DNA of 64,000 bases from Bernardetia sp. (GTDB lineage Bacteria > Bacteroidota > Bacteroidia > Cytophagales > Bernardetiaceae): contig JAHDBD010000018.1 in the NCBI GenBank assembly GCA_020630575.1, forward strand, positions 1 through 64,000. The letters are read 5' to 3'. Numbering within the stretch: the stretch's first letter is position 1; each line of letters opens with the position of its first letter. Under the pieces are notes generated by a model that made no database searches, was not told the origin of the DNA, and saw nothing but the letters and a program-made list of their open reading frames with translations. Shown here one piece after another: positions 9,781-18,949 of the stretch. A program made the translations under genes and the position numbers.

Positions 9781-10503
9781 CTACATATCAAATTTGCCAA
9801 GTTGCCTTAAAAGTGCATTAAAATCTTTTGGATACTCTGTTATTGCTTTTATAACTTCTCCATTCATTCCATTAAAAGCTAGTTCTTTTGCATGAAGAGC
9901 GACACGCTGCATCAAAGGAAGTTCTTCTTCCCACTTTTTAAGATTGAATTTTTTGCGCTTGATTTCTGACAAAAATAAATCTTTTCCTCCATACGCTTTA
10001 TCAGCCACCAAAGGCGCACCTATAGTCTGTGCGTGAACACGAATTTGATGCAAACGTCCAGTAATGGGACGACATTCCAAAAGTGTATAATGACGAAAAG
10101 CCTCTAAAGTAGTAAAAAATGTAAGTGAATGCTTTCCTTGTTTGTAATTAACAGCCGAAAGTCCATTTTTCATTTTGTATAAAGGAACTTCAACAGCTTG
10201 CTCTTGAAAATCATGCACTCCCACAGCAATAGCATGATAAACTTTTTCTACTTGACGTTCTTGAAACTGAATAGAAAGATGACGATAGGCTTCAAAGTGT
10301 TTTGCTATTGCAACAGCTCCACTTGTTTCTTTGTCCAAACGGTGTCCCAATTTTGCTTCTGGTAGTTCTGCTCTGACAATCTGTAAAAGATTCATCGCAT
10401 TTCCTAAGCGTTCATCTAAAGAAGACAAAAAAGGAGGTTTATCAACAATTAAATAATCGTCGTTTTCAAAAATAACAAGGTCAGAAAGTTTATAGCGTTT
10501 CAT
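9781..10503 (-). CDS. RluA-family RNA pseudouridine synthase
   Basis: Converts a uridine in rRNA or tRNA to pseudouridine. The 240-residue protein has the family's signature HRLDKETSG at 54-62 with the catalytic Asp57, and the later motifs GRLHQIRVHA and DKAYGG. There is no S4 RNA-binding domain at the N-terminus, unlike RluC and RluD, so it resembles the shorter RluA/TruC branch. The exact target base cannot be assigned. The gene stands alone between long intergenic gaps. Confidence 0.9.
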   Translation of the reverse strand: MKRYKLSDLVIFENDDYLIVDKPPFLSSLDERLGNAMNLLQIVRAELPEAKLGHRLDKETSGAVAIAKHFEAYRHLSIQFQERQVEKVYHAIAVGVHDFQEQAVEVPLYKMKNGLSAVNYKQGKHSLTFFTTLEAFRHYTLLECRPITGRLHQIRVHAQTIGAPLVADKAYGGKDLFLSEIKRKKFNLKKWEEELPLMQRVALHAKELAFNGMNGEVIKAITEYPKDFNALLRQLGKFDM

Positions 10504-11018
10504 AAAATACTCTACAGAATAAAGAAAGTCAAAAAATAAAGACTACAAAATTACGTATTTATTTGATTCAATTACGAATTACAAATTAAAAATTACGATT
10601 TGTTGAGTATTCTAGTTATAAATGAAATATTTTTGATTTTTTGGTGTTGCTAAGAATTGCGTAGATTGTGTATTTATTGTTTATAATGAAAAGATAAAAA
10701 TTTGCCTTGTATTAAATATTATAACGGTTAATCTTTATGTTCTTATGTTGTGTAATGCAACAGCAATTCTAAATATTCTTTCTCTCATTTTAAAAATTTT
10801 GACCCTAATTTTGTTTTATATAATTTTCAGTCATTTTATACCTATAAATGTGTATTCTACTGTCATTTTTTAAATTGTATCACTTTTTTAGTTTTTGTCT
10901 AGTAGTATGTATTTTCACAATAAAAAACGAACCACCTCTTTTTTTGAGATAGTTCGTTTTTTATTATTTACTTTATACCTGTACTGACACTTTAAAATGT
11001 CTGCCAGTTTACTTTTAT
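10504..11018. other. Intergenic region with simple A/T-rich repeats
   Basis: A 515-bp gap containing an AATTACGAATTACAAATT-type simple repeat at about 10570-10600. Similar low-complexity text recurs in the gaps near 12350-12410 and 38740-38800. A terminator lies at 10921-10963. No gene is supported. Confidence 0.5.
10921..10963. terminator. Terminator downstream of aceA
   Basis: Arms AAAAAACGAAC and GTTCGTTTTTT with an inner CTC/GAG pairing and T runs on both strands. It lies 56 bp past the end of isocitrate lyase on the minus strand. Confidence 0.75.
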
Positions 11019-12344
11019 TTAAGCATCAGCTTTTGCGTCATGAAATTGCTCTTCTTCTGTCGAACCTTTCAAAGCAGCAGTAGATAAACCTTCACCTACG
11101 ATAGCTTGAGCTACTTGGTCAAAATAACCAGCACCTACAAAACGTTGGTGTTTAGTTCCAGTATAACCTTTTTCTTCGTAATCAAATTCTTTGTCTTGAA
11201 GACGAGAATAAGCAGCCATTCCTTCAGTTTTGTATTTCAATGCAAGTTCGAACATTCCCATATTTAAGCTATGGAAACCTGCAAGTGTTACGAATTGGAA
11301 TTTGTAACCCATTTCTCCTAATTGCTGTTGGAAACTAGCAATTGTGTCTTTATCTAAATTAGCTGTCCAGTTGAACGAAGGCGAACAGTTGTAAGCCAAT
11401 AATTTACCTGGGAATTTTTCATGAATTTTTTCAGCAAAATAACGAGCTTCCTCTACATCAGGCTTGCCAGTTTCACACCAAACCACATCAGCATACGGTG
11501 CATACGCCAATCCACGAGCAACAGCAGCTTCAATTCCACCTTTCAAAACAAAAAATCCTTCCGAAGTACGAGGCGCATCAGAAATAAATGGAGCATCAGT
11601 TTCGTCAATATCACTTGTAATCAAGAATGAACCGTTTGCATCTGTACGAGCAATCAGAACAGTAGGAACGTCCAAAACATCAGCAGCCAAACGAGCAGCT
11701 TTCAATTTTTGAACAGCTTCTTTAGTAGGAACTAATACTTTTCCTCCCATGTGTCCACATTTTTTAGCAGAAGAAAGTTGATCTTCAAAGTGAACACCTG
11801 CTGCACCTGCTTCAATCATTGCTTTCATAAGTTCAAAAGCATTCAAAACACCACCAAAACCAGCTTCTGCATCAGCTACAATTGGAGCTAACCAATGAAT
11901 TGGTTCTTGCCCTTCTGCATTTTCAATTTGATCGGCACGTAAAAGAGCGTTATTGATACGAGTTACCATTTTTGGAACACTATCAGCAGGGTACAAACTT
12001 TGGTCTGGATACATTTGTCCAGCATTGTTTCCATCTGCTGCTACTTGCCAGCCACTCATATAAATAGCTTTCAACCCAGCTTTTACTTGCTGTACAGCTT
12101 GGTTTCCTGTAATTGCGCCTAATGAATTTACATAAGGTTCATTGTGCATAAGATTCCACAAACGCTCTGCGCCCATACGTCCTAATGTATGTTCTACTTT
12201 TACTGAACCACGTAATTTAGCTACATCTTCTCCTGTATAATCTCTAGTAATTCCTTTCCAACGAGCTGATGTTTTCCATTCGTTTTCTAATTCTGACACG
12301 CTTCTGTGAGCAAATTTGTTCGAAGTTCCGTTTGTCTTAGACAT
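11019..12344 (-). CDS. aceA: Isocitrate lyase
   Basis: Splits isocitrate into glyoxylate and succinate, the first step of the glyoxylate shunt, in the cytoplasm. The 441-residue protein carries the catalytic signature [11 protein letters not shown], with KKCGH at 194-198, the same position as the catalytic Cys195 of the E. coli enzyme. The upstream motif [14 protein letters not shown] and the metal-site region DAEAGFGG are also present. Malate synthase lies directly upstream on the same strand (gap 215 bp), so the two enzymes of the shunt are clustered. This allows growth on acetate or fatty acids. Confidence 0.97.
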   Translation of the reverse strand: MSKTNGTSNKFAHRSVSELENEWKTSARWKGITRDYTGEDVAKLRGSVKVEHTLGRMGAERLWNLMHNEPYVNSLGAITGNQAVQQVKAGLKAIYMSGWQVAADGNNAGQMYPDQSLYPADSVPKMVTRINNALLRADQIENAEGQEPIHWLAPIVADAEAGFGGVLNAFELMKAMIEAGAAGVHFEDQLSSAKKCGHMGGKVLVPTKEAVQKLKAARLAADVLDVPTVLIARTDANGSFLITSDIDETDAPFISDAPRTSEGFFVLKGGIEAAVARGLAYAPYADVVWCETGKPDVEEARYFAEKIHEKFPGKLLAYNCSPSFNWTANLDKDTIASFQQQLGEMGYKFQFVTLAGFHSLNMGMFELALKYKTEGMAAYSRLQDKEFDYEEKGYTGTKHQRFVGAGYFDQVAQAIVGEGLSTAALKGSTEEEQFHDAKADA

Positions 12345-12518
12345 AATATTTCAGTTATCAGTTTTTCAGTTATTAGTTATCAATTACTCATAATCAGTAA
12401 ATCACAATCTAATAACAGGTTTTAAATTATTTTTTTATGTTAGAAATACAGTTTGGCGTGTGTTTGTGCTTGTCGATTTATTGTGTGTCCAGTTAAGGAT
12501 TTTGGTTTTTCTTTTTAC

Positions 12519-12554
12519 TAGACCCTAAGGGTTTCTGAAAACCCTTAGGGTCTA
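12519..12554. repeat. 16-bp perfect hairpin between aceB and aceA
   Basis: TAGACCCTAAGGGTTT (519-534) and its exact complement (539-554) enclose the loop CTGA. No T run follows on either strand, so it is not a textbook terminator. It could attenuate read-through from aceB to aceA, protect an mRNA end, or be a dispersed palindromic repeat. Confidence 0.7.
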
Positions 12555-12559
12555 AAACT

Positions 12560-14197
12560 TTATATTAAATGGTATGCTTCTGTTGTCAAAAAGTCTTTGT
12601 ATTCTTTTGTGAAAACTAATCCTTCCATAAGCTCTTTTGCTTTTGGAAACTTTGAATTTTCAAAGTCAAAGTTTGGATATTGAGCAGCTTCATCTTTTAT
12701 AGATTGATACTCTTCTTCCATACATTTTCTCAAATATTCTTCTGTAATTGGCTTACTGCTATCTCCATCCAATACAGCATTTGGATTGTTGAGCCATTGC
12801 CAAAGTTGTGTTCTTGAAATTTCGGCTGTTGCTGCGTCTTCCATTAAATTAAAAATAGCTGCTGCACCAACTCCATCTAGCCAAGAAGCGATATAACGAA
12901 TGCCTACATTGAAGTTCATTCTGACACCTGCATCAGTAATTTTTCCCCCTTCGATATCAAAGTTGGTAAGATTTTTTGCAGTTTCTTCTACATTTACATC
13001 TTCTCTCAAACGGTCTTTTTGGTTGGGTTTGTCTCCAAATTTAGCATCAAAAACATCTTTTGCTACTTTTACCAAATCGGGGTGTGCTACCCATGAACCA
13101 TCAAAACCATCATTGGCTTCACGCTCTTTGTCTTTCCTTACTTTTTCGAAGGCTTGTTTGTTGATTTCCTCGTCGTGTCGTGTCGGAATAAAAGCAGACA
13201 TTCCACCAATAGCGTGCGCTCCTCTTGTATGACAACCTTTTACCAAAAGTTCAGTGTAAGCTCTCATAAATGGAACTGTCATTGTGATTTGTCCACGGTC
13301 AGGAAGTGGATTTTTGACTACATTTCTGAATTTTTTGATAGCAGAGAAAATATAATCCCAACGTCCTGCATTGATTCCTGCCATGTGGTCTTTGAGTTCG
13401 TATAAGATTTCCTCAATCTCAAAAGAAGCCATAATAGTTTCTAAAAGAACAGTTGCTTTAAACGTTCCGACAGGAATATCAAGATAATTTTCAGCAAAAA
13501 CAAAAGCCTCATTCCAAAGACGAGCCTCTAAATGAGATTCTATTTTTGGAAGATAAAAATAAGCTCCCGAACCACGATTCATAAGTTCTTTTGCATTATG
13601 AAAAACATATAAACCAAAGTCAAAAAGACCTCCAGAAATAGGTTTTCCATCAATCAATAAATTCTTTTCATCAAGATGCCAACCACGAGGACGAACCAGC
13701 AAAACAGCCGTTTCTTTATTCAATTCATAGTGTTTATTTTTCTTTTCATCGTGGAAAGTAATTGTTTTGCGAATAGCATCATAACAATTTATCTGACCTT
13801 GAACAGCATTTTCCCAAGTAGGTGAATTTGAATCTTCAAAGTCTGCCATAAAAATATTTGCACCCGAATTAAGTGCATTTATCATCATTTTTCTTTCAAC
13901 AGGTCCTGTAATTTCTACTCTTCTATCTTGTAAGTCTTTCGGAATTGGAGCAACTTTCCACGTTTTGTCTTCTCTGACGTGCTTCGTTTCGGCTAAGAAA
14001 GTAGGCATTATTCCATCATTGATTTGCTCTTGTCTTTTATTTCTTTTTTCTAATAATTCGTGGCGACGAGCATCAAATTTTTGGTGTAACTCTGCCAAAA
14101 AAATAAGGGCATCATCAGTAAGTATTTTCTTAAATTCAGGTGTAACTTCTCCTTTCACTTCTAGATTCACTAGAAGTTCAGATTTTGTGTTAGACAT
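12560..14197 (-). CDS. aceB: Malate synthase (A type)
   Basis: Condenses glyoxylate with acetyl-CoA to malate, completing the glyoxylate shunt. Start placed at MSNTKSELLVNLEVKG (14195-14197), giving 545 residues, the usual length of malate synthase A. In-frame upstream sequence up to 14317 looks non-coding. Family features include FMADFEDSNSPTW, the LLVRPRGWHLDE region, KIESHLEARLWN, the FSAIKKF segment and the C-terminal NPNAVLDGDSSKPIT. It precedes aceA on the same strand. Confidence 0.96.
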   Translation of the reverse strand: MSNTKSELLVNLEVKGEVTPEFKKILTDDALIFLAELHQKFDARRHELLEKRNKRQEQINDGIMPTFLAETKHVREDKTWKVAPIPKDLQDRRVEITGPVERKMMINALNSGANIFMADFEDSNSPTWENAVQGQINCYDAIRKTITFHDEKKNKHYELNKETAVLLVRPRGWHLDEKNLLIDGKPISGGLFDFGLYVFHNAKELMNRGSGAYFYLPKIESHLEARLWNEAFVFAENYLDIPVGTFKATVLLETIMASFEIEEILYELKDHMAGINAGRWDYIFSAIKKFRNVVKNPLPDRGQITMTVPFMRAYTELLVKGCHTRGAHAIGGMSAFIPTRHDEEINKQAFEKVRKDKEREANDGFDGSWVAHPDLVKVAKDVFDAKFGDKPNQKDRLREDVNVEETAKNLTNFDIEGGKITDAGVRMNFNVGIRYIASWLDGVGAAAIFNLMEDAATAEISRTQLWQWLNNPNAVLDGDSSKPITEEYLRKCMEEEYQSIKDEAAQYPNFDFENSKFPKAKELMEGLVFTKEYKDFLTTEAYHLI

Positions 14198-14779
14198 AAT
14201 TGATTGTGTTGATTTTTTGAATGAAATATATTTATTTCTATGATAGAATTTCTTGTGATCGGATTTGCTACAAACAAAGCGACAAAAAAATAGTGAAGTT
14301 TGGAAACCAAACAACAAGGTAGCTTTTGGAAAGAATTTATATCTAAATAGATAACCAGTCTTTTTATGTTTTTTAAATCTAAAACGTGTATCACAAAACG
14401 GATGATTAGCGATTAATTAGCAATAAATCAGAATTTATTAAATTCGATTCAATAAAATTAAAACTAGAACTAGACTAGAACACTAAGACCCTAAATCGAA
14501 TTTCTTATAGTAAGAATAGAGCGATTTTTTTTACAGTAAAGCTAATTTAGAAAAGGATTAACTTTGTTAAGAAAAAGTTAACTATTTATTATGTTTTCTA
14601 AAATTGTTATGCGTGCAGCGTATTTATTGGTATTTTGTTCAAATAAAGTCAATTATTTGGATAAAAGCAAATTTGAGTATAAAAAAATTATGTATTTATT
14701 CTAATAAGTAGTTTTTGATTTGGCTATAAACAAGGTTTAAAAAACAGTAAGAGACAAAATATTGATTAATTATGCCACA

Positions 14780-14820
14780 AAAAAACTCCTTATTCATTTT
14801 TAGAAAAATAAGGAGTTTTG
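14780..14820. terminator. Stem-loop terminator
   Basis: Arms AAAACTCCTTATT (14782-14794) and AATAAGGAGTTTT (14807-14819), 13 bp with a 12-base loop and flanking A and T runs. Together with the palindrome to its right it lies in the gap between the outer-membrane gene at 14989 and aceB. Confidence 0.6.
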
Positions 14821-14887
14821 AATAAACGTTATTACGGTTGTTTACAGGTCTAATAATTAGCAAGTTATAGAAAAACAAACCAGTCTT

Positions 14888-14933
14888 ATTTTTCCATAGC
14901 GCAGGGTTTGCAAACCCTGCGCTATGGAAAAAT
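14888..14933. repeat. 46-bp perfect palindrome
   Basis: The two 23-base halves meet between 14910 and 14911 with no spacer and no mismatch. The core CATAGCGCAGGGTTTG is GC-rich compared with the surroundings and the ends are A and T runs. It lies 56 bp past the stop of the minus-strand gene at 14989, so it may also act as a terminator. A dispersed REP-like element is the alternative. Confidence 0.8.
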
Positions 14934-14988
14934 GAACATTACTAATTTAACTGTGATAACGTTTAATATATATTTATTAAAAAAGATA

Positions 14989-16320
14989 TTAATCAAATCT
15001 AGAACGAACAAACCATCTATCACTAATAGAAATTCCTAAACCAAATTTTACATATTGTTCTTTTATAGTGTTCAAACTTCCACGCTGACCGATTGCTCCA
15101 TACATATTGAGTGAAGAGAAGTTATTCTTGACAGGAAGTGAAAAGCCAATACTTACACTCATATCTTCAATTGATTCATTATTGACAACTAATGGTGTTT
15201 GAGAATAAGAAAACCCTGCTCGGTAAGTTGTTCGGGCTAGATAATTAGAGTTACGAACATTAGGTGTAATTTCTCCTCCTACACTAACTTTATAACTATT
15301 CTGCAAACGATTATTTCCTACAATAGAAGAGCTATTTGAGATACTCCAATCTTGCATACTATAATCTATACCAAAACTATAGGCTGTATTTTGAGTTCCT
15401 GATGCAGCTTCTAGATAGCCACGTTGTAAGCTAATACCAAAAGTAATAGCATCAGGAATTTGAATAGCTTCTTTCTTTTCTGAAAAAAGTGTATCTCCAT
15501 CGATAACTATATCACTAAAATTTTTGCGTTCGAAGGCTCTGAAATGAGTTGCTTCAAAGTCAGCAGCTCCATCATAACTTACTCCTACGTTAATCTGTGA
15601 ATTATCAAAAACAGGAATAAAATAGTGTACTCCCAAACGATACGTAAAATCACCATAATTATAACGATCATTAAGTTGAGCTATAAAACCACCTCTAAAG
15701 TCATCTAAGGAAGCAGTAGAAGTATTACTGACTGCTCCAAAATTATAATTAATCTGTGCACCTACAGAAAGATTTTGAATAATTTTATATCCTGTACTCA
15801 AAAATACTTGCGAAACACCTCCTGAACCTGCATAATCATATTTTACAAAAGTGGGAGTATTTTGTAAAAGCTCATAACTAACAGCATTATAATTGACAGA
15901 AGAAAAAGGTTGAAAGCCAATATTGATAGCCATATTTTTATAAACAGGAAAGATAAGTGATAGGTAACCCAAATTTCCACCAAAATCATTTGTTTGAATA
16001 GTATTCGTTCTTAAATCTTTGTATTCTCCGATTCCAGCAGCTTCAAAAACAGTAAGTTTATGATAACTCAAAAGAGCTGGATTTTGAAGATTTGAATATT
16101 TTACTGTAGGAAGACTCACCCCTACTCCTCCCATTCCAAGATTGGAAATAGAACGCTGTGAAGAAATTTCTCCTAATCCAATTCGTGAAAAAGGATTATT
16201 TGCTGTTTGAGCAAAAACTGAAAAAGATGCAGAAAAAGAGGTAAACAAGATAAAAATTACTACCAAAACAGGAGTAAATAACCTTGAACTAGAACGGAGA
16301 TAAAAATTAGTTGTCTTCAT
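14989..16320 (-). CDS. Outer-membrane beta-barrel-like protein next to coaX
   Basis: Unknown exported protein of 443 residues. The signal peptide spans about 1-38 (ending SVFAQ), followed by NNPFSRIGLGEISSQRSISNLGMGGVGVSL, a start typical of FadL/PorV-like Bacteroidota outer-membrane proteins. Alternating hydrophobic beta-strands continue to the end, which is an aromatic-terminated strand (RWFVRSRFD). It overlaps coaX by 14 bp, so the two are translated together. A transport or assembly role in the outer membrane is likely by fold only. Confidence 0.78.
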   Translation of the reverse strand: MKTTNFYLRSSSRLFTPVLVVIFILFTSFSASFSVFAQTANNPFSRIGLGEISSQRSISNLGMGGVGVSLPTVKYSNLQNPALLSYHKLTVFEAAGIGEYKDLRTNTIQTNDFGGNLGYLSLIFPVYKNMAINIGFQPFSSVNYNAVSYELLQNTPTFVKYDYAGSGGVSQVFLSTGYKIIQNLSVGAQINYNFGAVSNTSTASLDDFRGGFIAQLNDRYNYGDFTYRLGVHYFIPVFDNSQINVGVSYDGAADFEATHFRAFERKNFSDIVIDGDTLFSEKKEAIQIPDAITFGISLQRGYLEAASGTQNTAYSFGIDYSMQDWSISNSSSIVGNNRLQNSYKVSVGGEITPNVRNSNYLARTTYRAGFSYSQTPLVVNNESIEDMSVSIGFSLPVKNNFSSLNMYGAIGQRGSLNTIKEQYVKFGLGISISDRWFVRSRFD

Positions 16321-17266
16321 TATTTTTTATAAACTGGAAAATTCGTTGTAATCCTATCAAAACCAAATTTGATTCGATAGTCCATTTTGGGTAAGTGTGA
16401 GAATTATTTGGAAAACGTATTAAATATTCCTCCCACCATTTTTTTAAAATTTGAGCATCGCCACCACAGACGACAATATTTAGCTCTTTATTTGTGTTGT
16501 TTTCATTAGTATTTATTTGATTCTTTTTTATAGAAACTTGATTCTGATAAAAATCAATAATGCCCTTTATTTCAGAAATAAGTCCAAACTGAACCCCACT
16601 CTGCATTGCTTCCTGTGTTGTTTGTCCTATAGGTGTAGGTAATATTTCATTTGGTTCAAACAAAGGTAGTTTTGCTGTAAAATGATTCAGAGCCTTAAAA
16701 CGCATCTGCAAACCTAATGAAATGCTTCCTCCTTCAAAAATTCCTTCTGACTGATTTGTATCAATAAAATCAAAGGTAATACAAGTTCCTGCATCAATTA
16801 CTAAAGTAGGCTGTTTGATAACTTGTTTTTGTAAAAAAAAAGCACCAATTACAGCAGCCAAGCGATCTTTACCTAAAGTTTTAGGTGTTTTATAATTATT
16901 TTGAATAGGCAAAGGCGTATTTTCATCTAATAGCATAACTGATACTACGACGCTAACTCCTTTACTATCTGTTGCAATTTCTTTTATTTCTGAATTTGAT
17001 TTTATGATTAATTTAGAATTATCAAGATGAGTAGAAATTAATTTTCTTTTTAAACTTTCCACAAAAGAAAGTTCAATCTCTTCATTTTTTCTAACAGAAC
17101 TTATCATTATACCTTCTAAAGAAGCAGAAAACGAATTTCTAATTTCATTTATCCAATTCTCTAAGTCAGTAGTAGAAAGAGAATAACGCACTTCTAAAAG
17201 CACTTCACTTTCGAAGAGTGCTGCCTTGAGCAACGTATTTCCAAAATCTACTGCCAAAAGAAGCAT
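16307..17266 (-). CDS. coaX: Type III pantothenate kinase
   Basis: Phosphorylates pantothenate, the first step of coenzyme A synthesis. The 319-residue protein shows the ASKHA-fold motifs of CoaX: DFGNTLLKAALF at the N-terminus, the LGKDRLAAVIGA segment, and VIDAGTCITFDFI with FEGGSISLGLQMR. VVCGGDAQIL lies near the C-terminus. The region between about 235 and 265 is a low-complexity Asn/Lys insertion. It overlaps the downstream outer-membrane gene. Confidence 0.93.
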   Translation of the reverse strand: MLLLAVDFGNTLLKAALFESEVLLEVRYSLSTTDLENWINEIRNSFSASLEGIMISSVRKNEEIELSFVESLKRKLISTHLDNSKLIIKSNSEIKEIATDSKGVSVVVSVMLLDENTPLPIQNNYKTPKTLGKDRLAAVIGAFFLQKQVIKQPTLVIDAGTCITFDFIDTNQSEGIFEGGSISLGLQMRFKALNHFTAKLPLFEPNEILPTPIGQTTQEAMQSGVQFGLISEIKGIIDFYQNQVSIKKNQINTNENNTNKELNIVVCGGDAQILKKWWEEYLIRFPNNSHTYPKWTIESNLVLIGLQRIFQFIKNNEDN

Positions 17267-17371
17267 AAAATCATTTTGTATAAAAAAACCTCATTCGTAA
17301 ATCAAATAAGGTCGCAAATTTCGCTTTTTTGTAGCGAAATAGAAAATATATAAAGAAATTAAAACAATAAA

Positions 17372-18466
17372 TCATTTTTTTTCTAAGAAAACAACCTCAT
17401 GAGCTTCTTGTATATTAGGAAATTCTAAACGCTGATGCATCTCCCAAATCTTTTTGGTAGGCACAATCTCTTTTTCTTCTCTTGCACGATTATCTTTTAT
17501 GATTTGATTGATATTTTTATGAAGAAACACAATCTTGATTTTAGGCTTGTAAGGAAGCCAAATTGAAATCAAACTACTTCGAACTTGTTTTGTCAGATTG
17601 GTAGCATTCCAAATAAAAGATTGTTTTTTTCGGCAGTATTCTCGGCTTCGTTCTTTGGCTGCTTGAATGATTTTACCCTGATTATCAGTTGGTTTTACTT
17701 TTAGTTCTCTCCTTAAATTATCCATCGCAACGATAGGCAAATCTTCATTCATTTCTACTATAAAACTATCCTTTCCACTAGCAGGAAGTCCACAAAGCAT
17801 AGTTATTTCAAAATCATAACTTGCATAAAGCTGTGTGTTTGGAAAATTATCTTCTTTTCTAAAATATTCAAATCTATCATAATCTGAATAAAAAGTATAA
17901 GGCACATCAAAACACTCATTTTCTAACCCTAATTCTTTAAAAACTTCTAAGCGATATGCCCACTCTTCCCAATCTTTACAAATACGTCCTCCTAAATCAG
18001 CTTTTCCAAAAGCATACAACCATTTATTATTTGATAAAATACTGGTTAAAATCATATTCTTTTGAGGATTATCTTTTGAGTATGCCCAAAATGGATAACC
18101 ATGATAAAAAATAGTTTGATAGACTTTATAGATTGTATCAAAATCATAGTTTTCTTTATCTAAAATCTGTCTTGTTAGTTGCGCTCCTTTTCGTGCATGG
18201 CTTGGGTGACTAATACCTCCATCAGCTTCATGGGTAAGTGTATGAGGTTTGCAAATATCATGAAAGATAACTGTTAATAGCAAAATATCTTTTTCTTCTT
18301 TAGAAAATGTATTCCATTCTTCTGTCTTTAAGATAGAATCCAAAACCATTTGAGTATGTGTAAAAACATCTCCTTCTGCATGTTTTATTGGGTCTTGTAT
18401 GGTATTTTTCATATCCTCAAAAAAAGGATTATATTTTTTCACTAATTCAAAGTCTTCTAGTTTCAT
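17372..18466 (-). CDS. HD-Pnk: HD phosphoesterase fused to polynucleotide kinase
   Basis: A two-domain protein of 364 residues. The N-terminal HD domain has H29, H37 and the FHD pair at 68-70, and a later HGYP (122-125) that can supply further ligands. The C-terminal P-loop kinase has the Walker A loop CGLPASGKDS (225-234), and MDNLRRELK and REEKEIVPTKKIWEMHQRLEFP complete the AAA_33-like domain. This is the architecture of Runella HD-Pnk, known to heal broken RNA or DNA ends (5'-OH kinase, 2',3' phosphatase). No ligase gene is adjacent. It is likely cytoplasmic and its own transcription unit. Confidence 0.88.
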   Translation of the reverse strand: MKLEDFELVKKYNPFFEDMKNTIQDPIKHAEGDVFTHTQMVLDSILKTEEWNTFSKEEKDILLLTVIFHDICKPHTLTHEADGGISHPSHARKGAQLTRQILDKENYDFDTIYKVYQTIFYHGYPFWAYSKDNPQKNMILTSILSNNKWLYAFGKADLGGRICKDWEEWAYRLEVFKELGLENECFDVPYTFYSDYDRFEYFRKEDNFPNTQLYASYDFEITMLCGLPASGKDSFIVEMNEDLPIVAMDNLRRELKVKPTDNQGKIIQAAKERSREYCRKKQSFIWNATNLTKQVRSSLISIWLPYKPKIKIVFLHKNINQIIKDNRAREEKEIVPTKKIWEMHQRLEFPNIQEAHEVVFLEKK

Positions 18467-18949
18467 GGCTTCTATTTTTTTATTTGATATTCAATTGAGA
18501 CAATACTTAAAACACACAAAAGTTGATTTAAGTGCCCTTGTTTGAACAATTTTCATGAAAAAATAGTGCATTCTATATGAACATAATTTATACTTGTGAA
18601 ACATTTCGAACAAATAAAAATAATTTGGTATTACTATTATAAACTGTTGGAAAAATTTTATCACATAGTAAAAGTATTTCTGTGCATTCGTTTTCTCAGA
18701 AGCGCACTTTATTTACCTGAATCACGCTTGTACGGAAGCATTTCATTCAACTATGAGGAGTTGAACACACACCAAAAATTGTAAAAATTTTGAAACAGTG
18801 TACTTAATACCTCATACAAAATATTTTATTATTTTTATGAATAAAATACATAAGAAGCATAAATACAGAAATAAGTTTTAGAATATTTTTCACATCCCAA
18901 ATATATAACAATAGATAAAAAATTACCTAACAAAGAGTAACTATTTTAT
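18467..18949. other. Intergenic region between HD-Pnk and the histidine kinase
   Basis: A 483-bp gap. A 62-codon open frame on the plus strand (18596-18784) has no recognisable start context or similarity, and I do not count it as a gene. No clear RNA or repeat is seen. Confidence 0.5.

Larger units (their letters stand above)
14198..14988. other. Intergenic region upstream of aceB with terminator and palindrome
   Basis: A 791-bp gap. It should hold the aceB promoter near 14198-14420. The remainder has a terminator-like hairpin at 14780-14820 and a 46-bp perfect palindrome at 14888-14933. A short open frame at 14696-14878 crosses the hairpin and looks accidental. Confidence 0.55.

Noticed and set aside
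14696..14878. 60-codon minus-strand frame upstream of the outer-membrane gene
   Set aside because: It crosses the hairpin at 14780-14820 and looks like A/T-rich chance coding.
18596..18784. 62-codon plus-strand frame in the gap after HD-Pnk
   Set aside because: No similarity, odd composition (many Tyr and Phe from A/T-rich DNA), no context.
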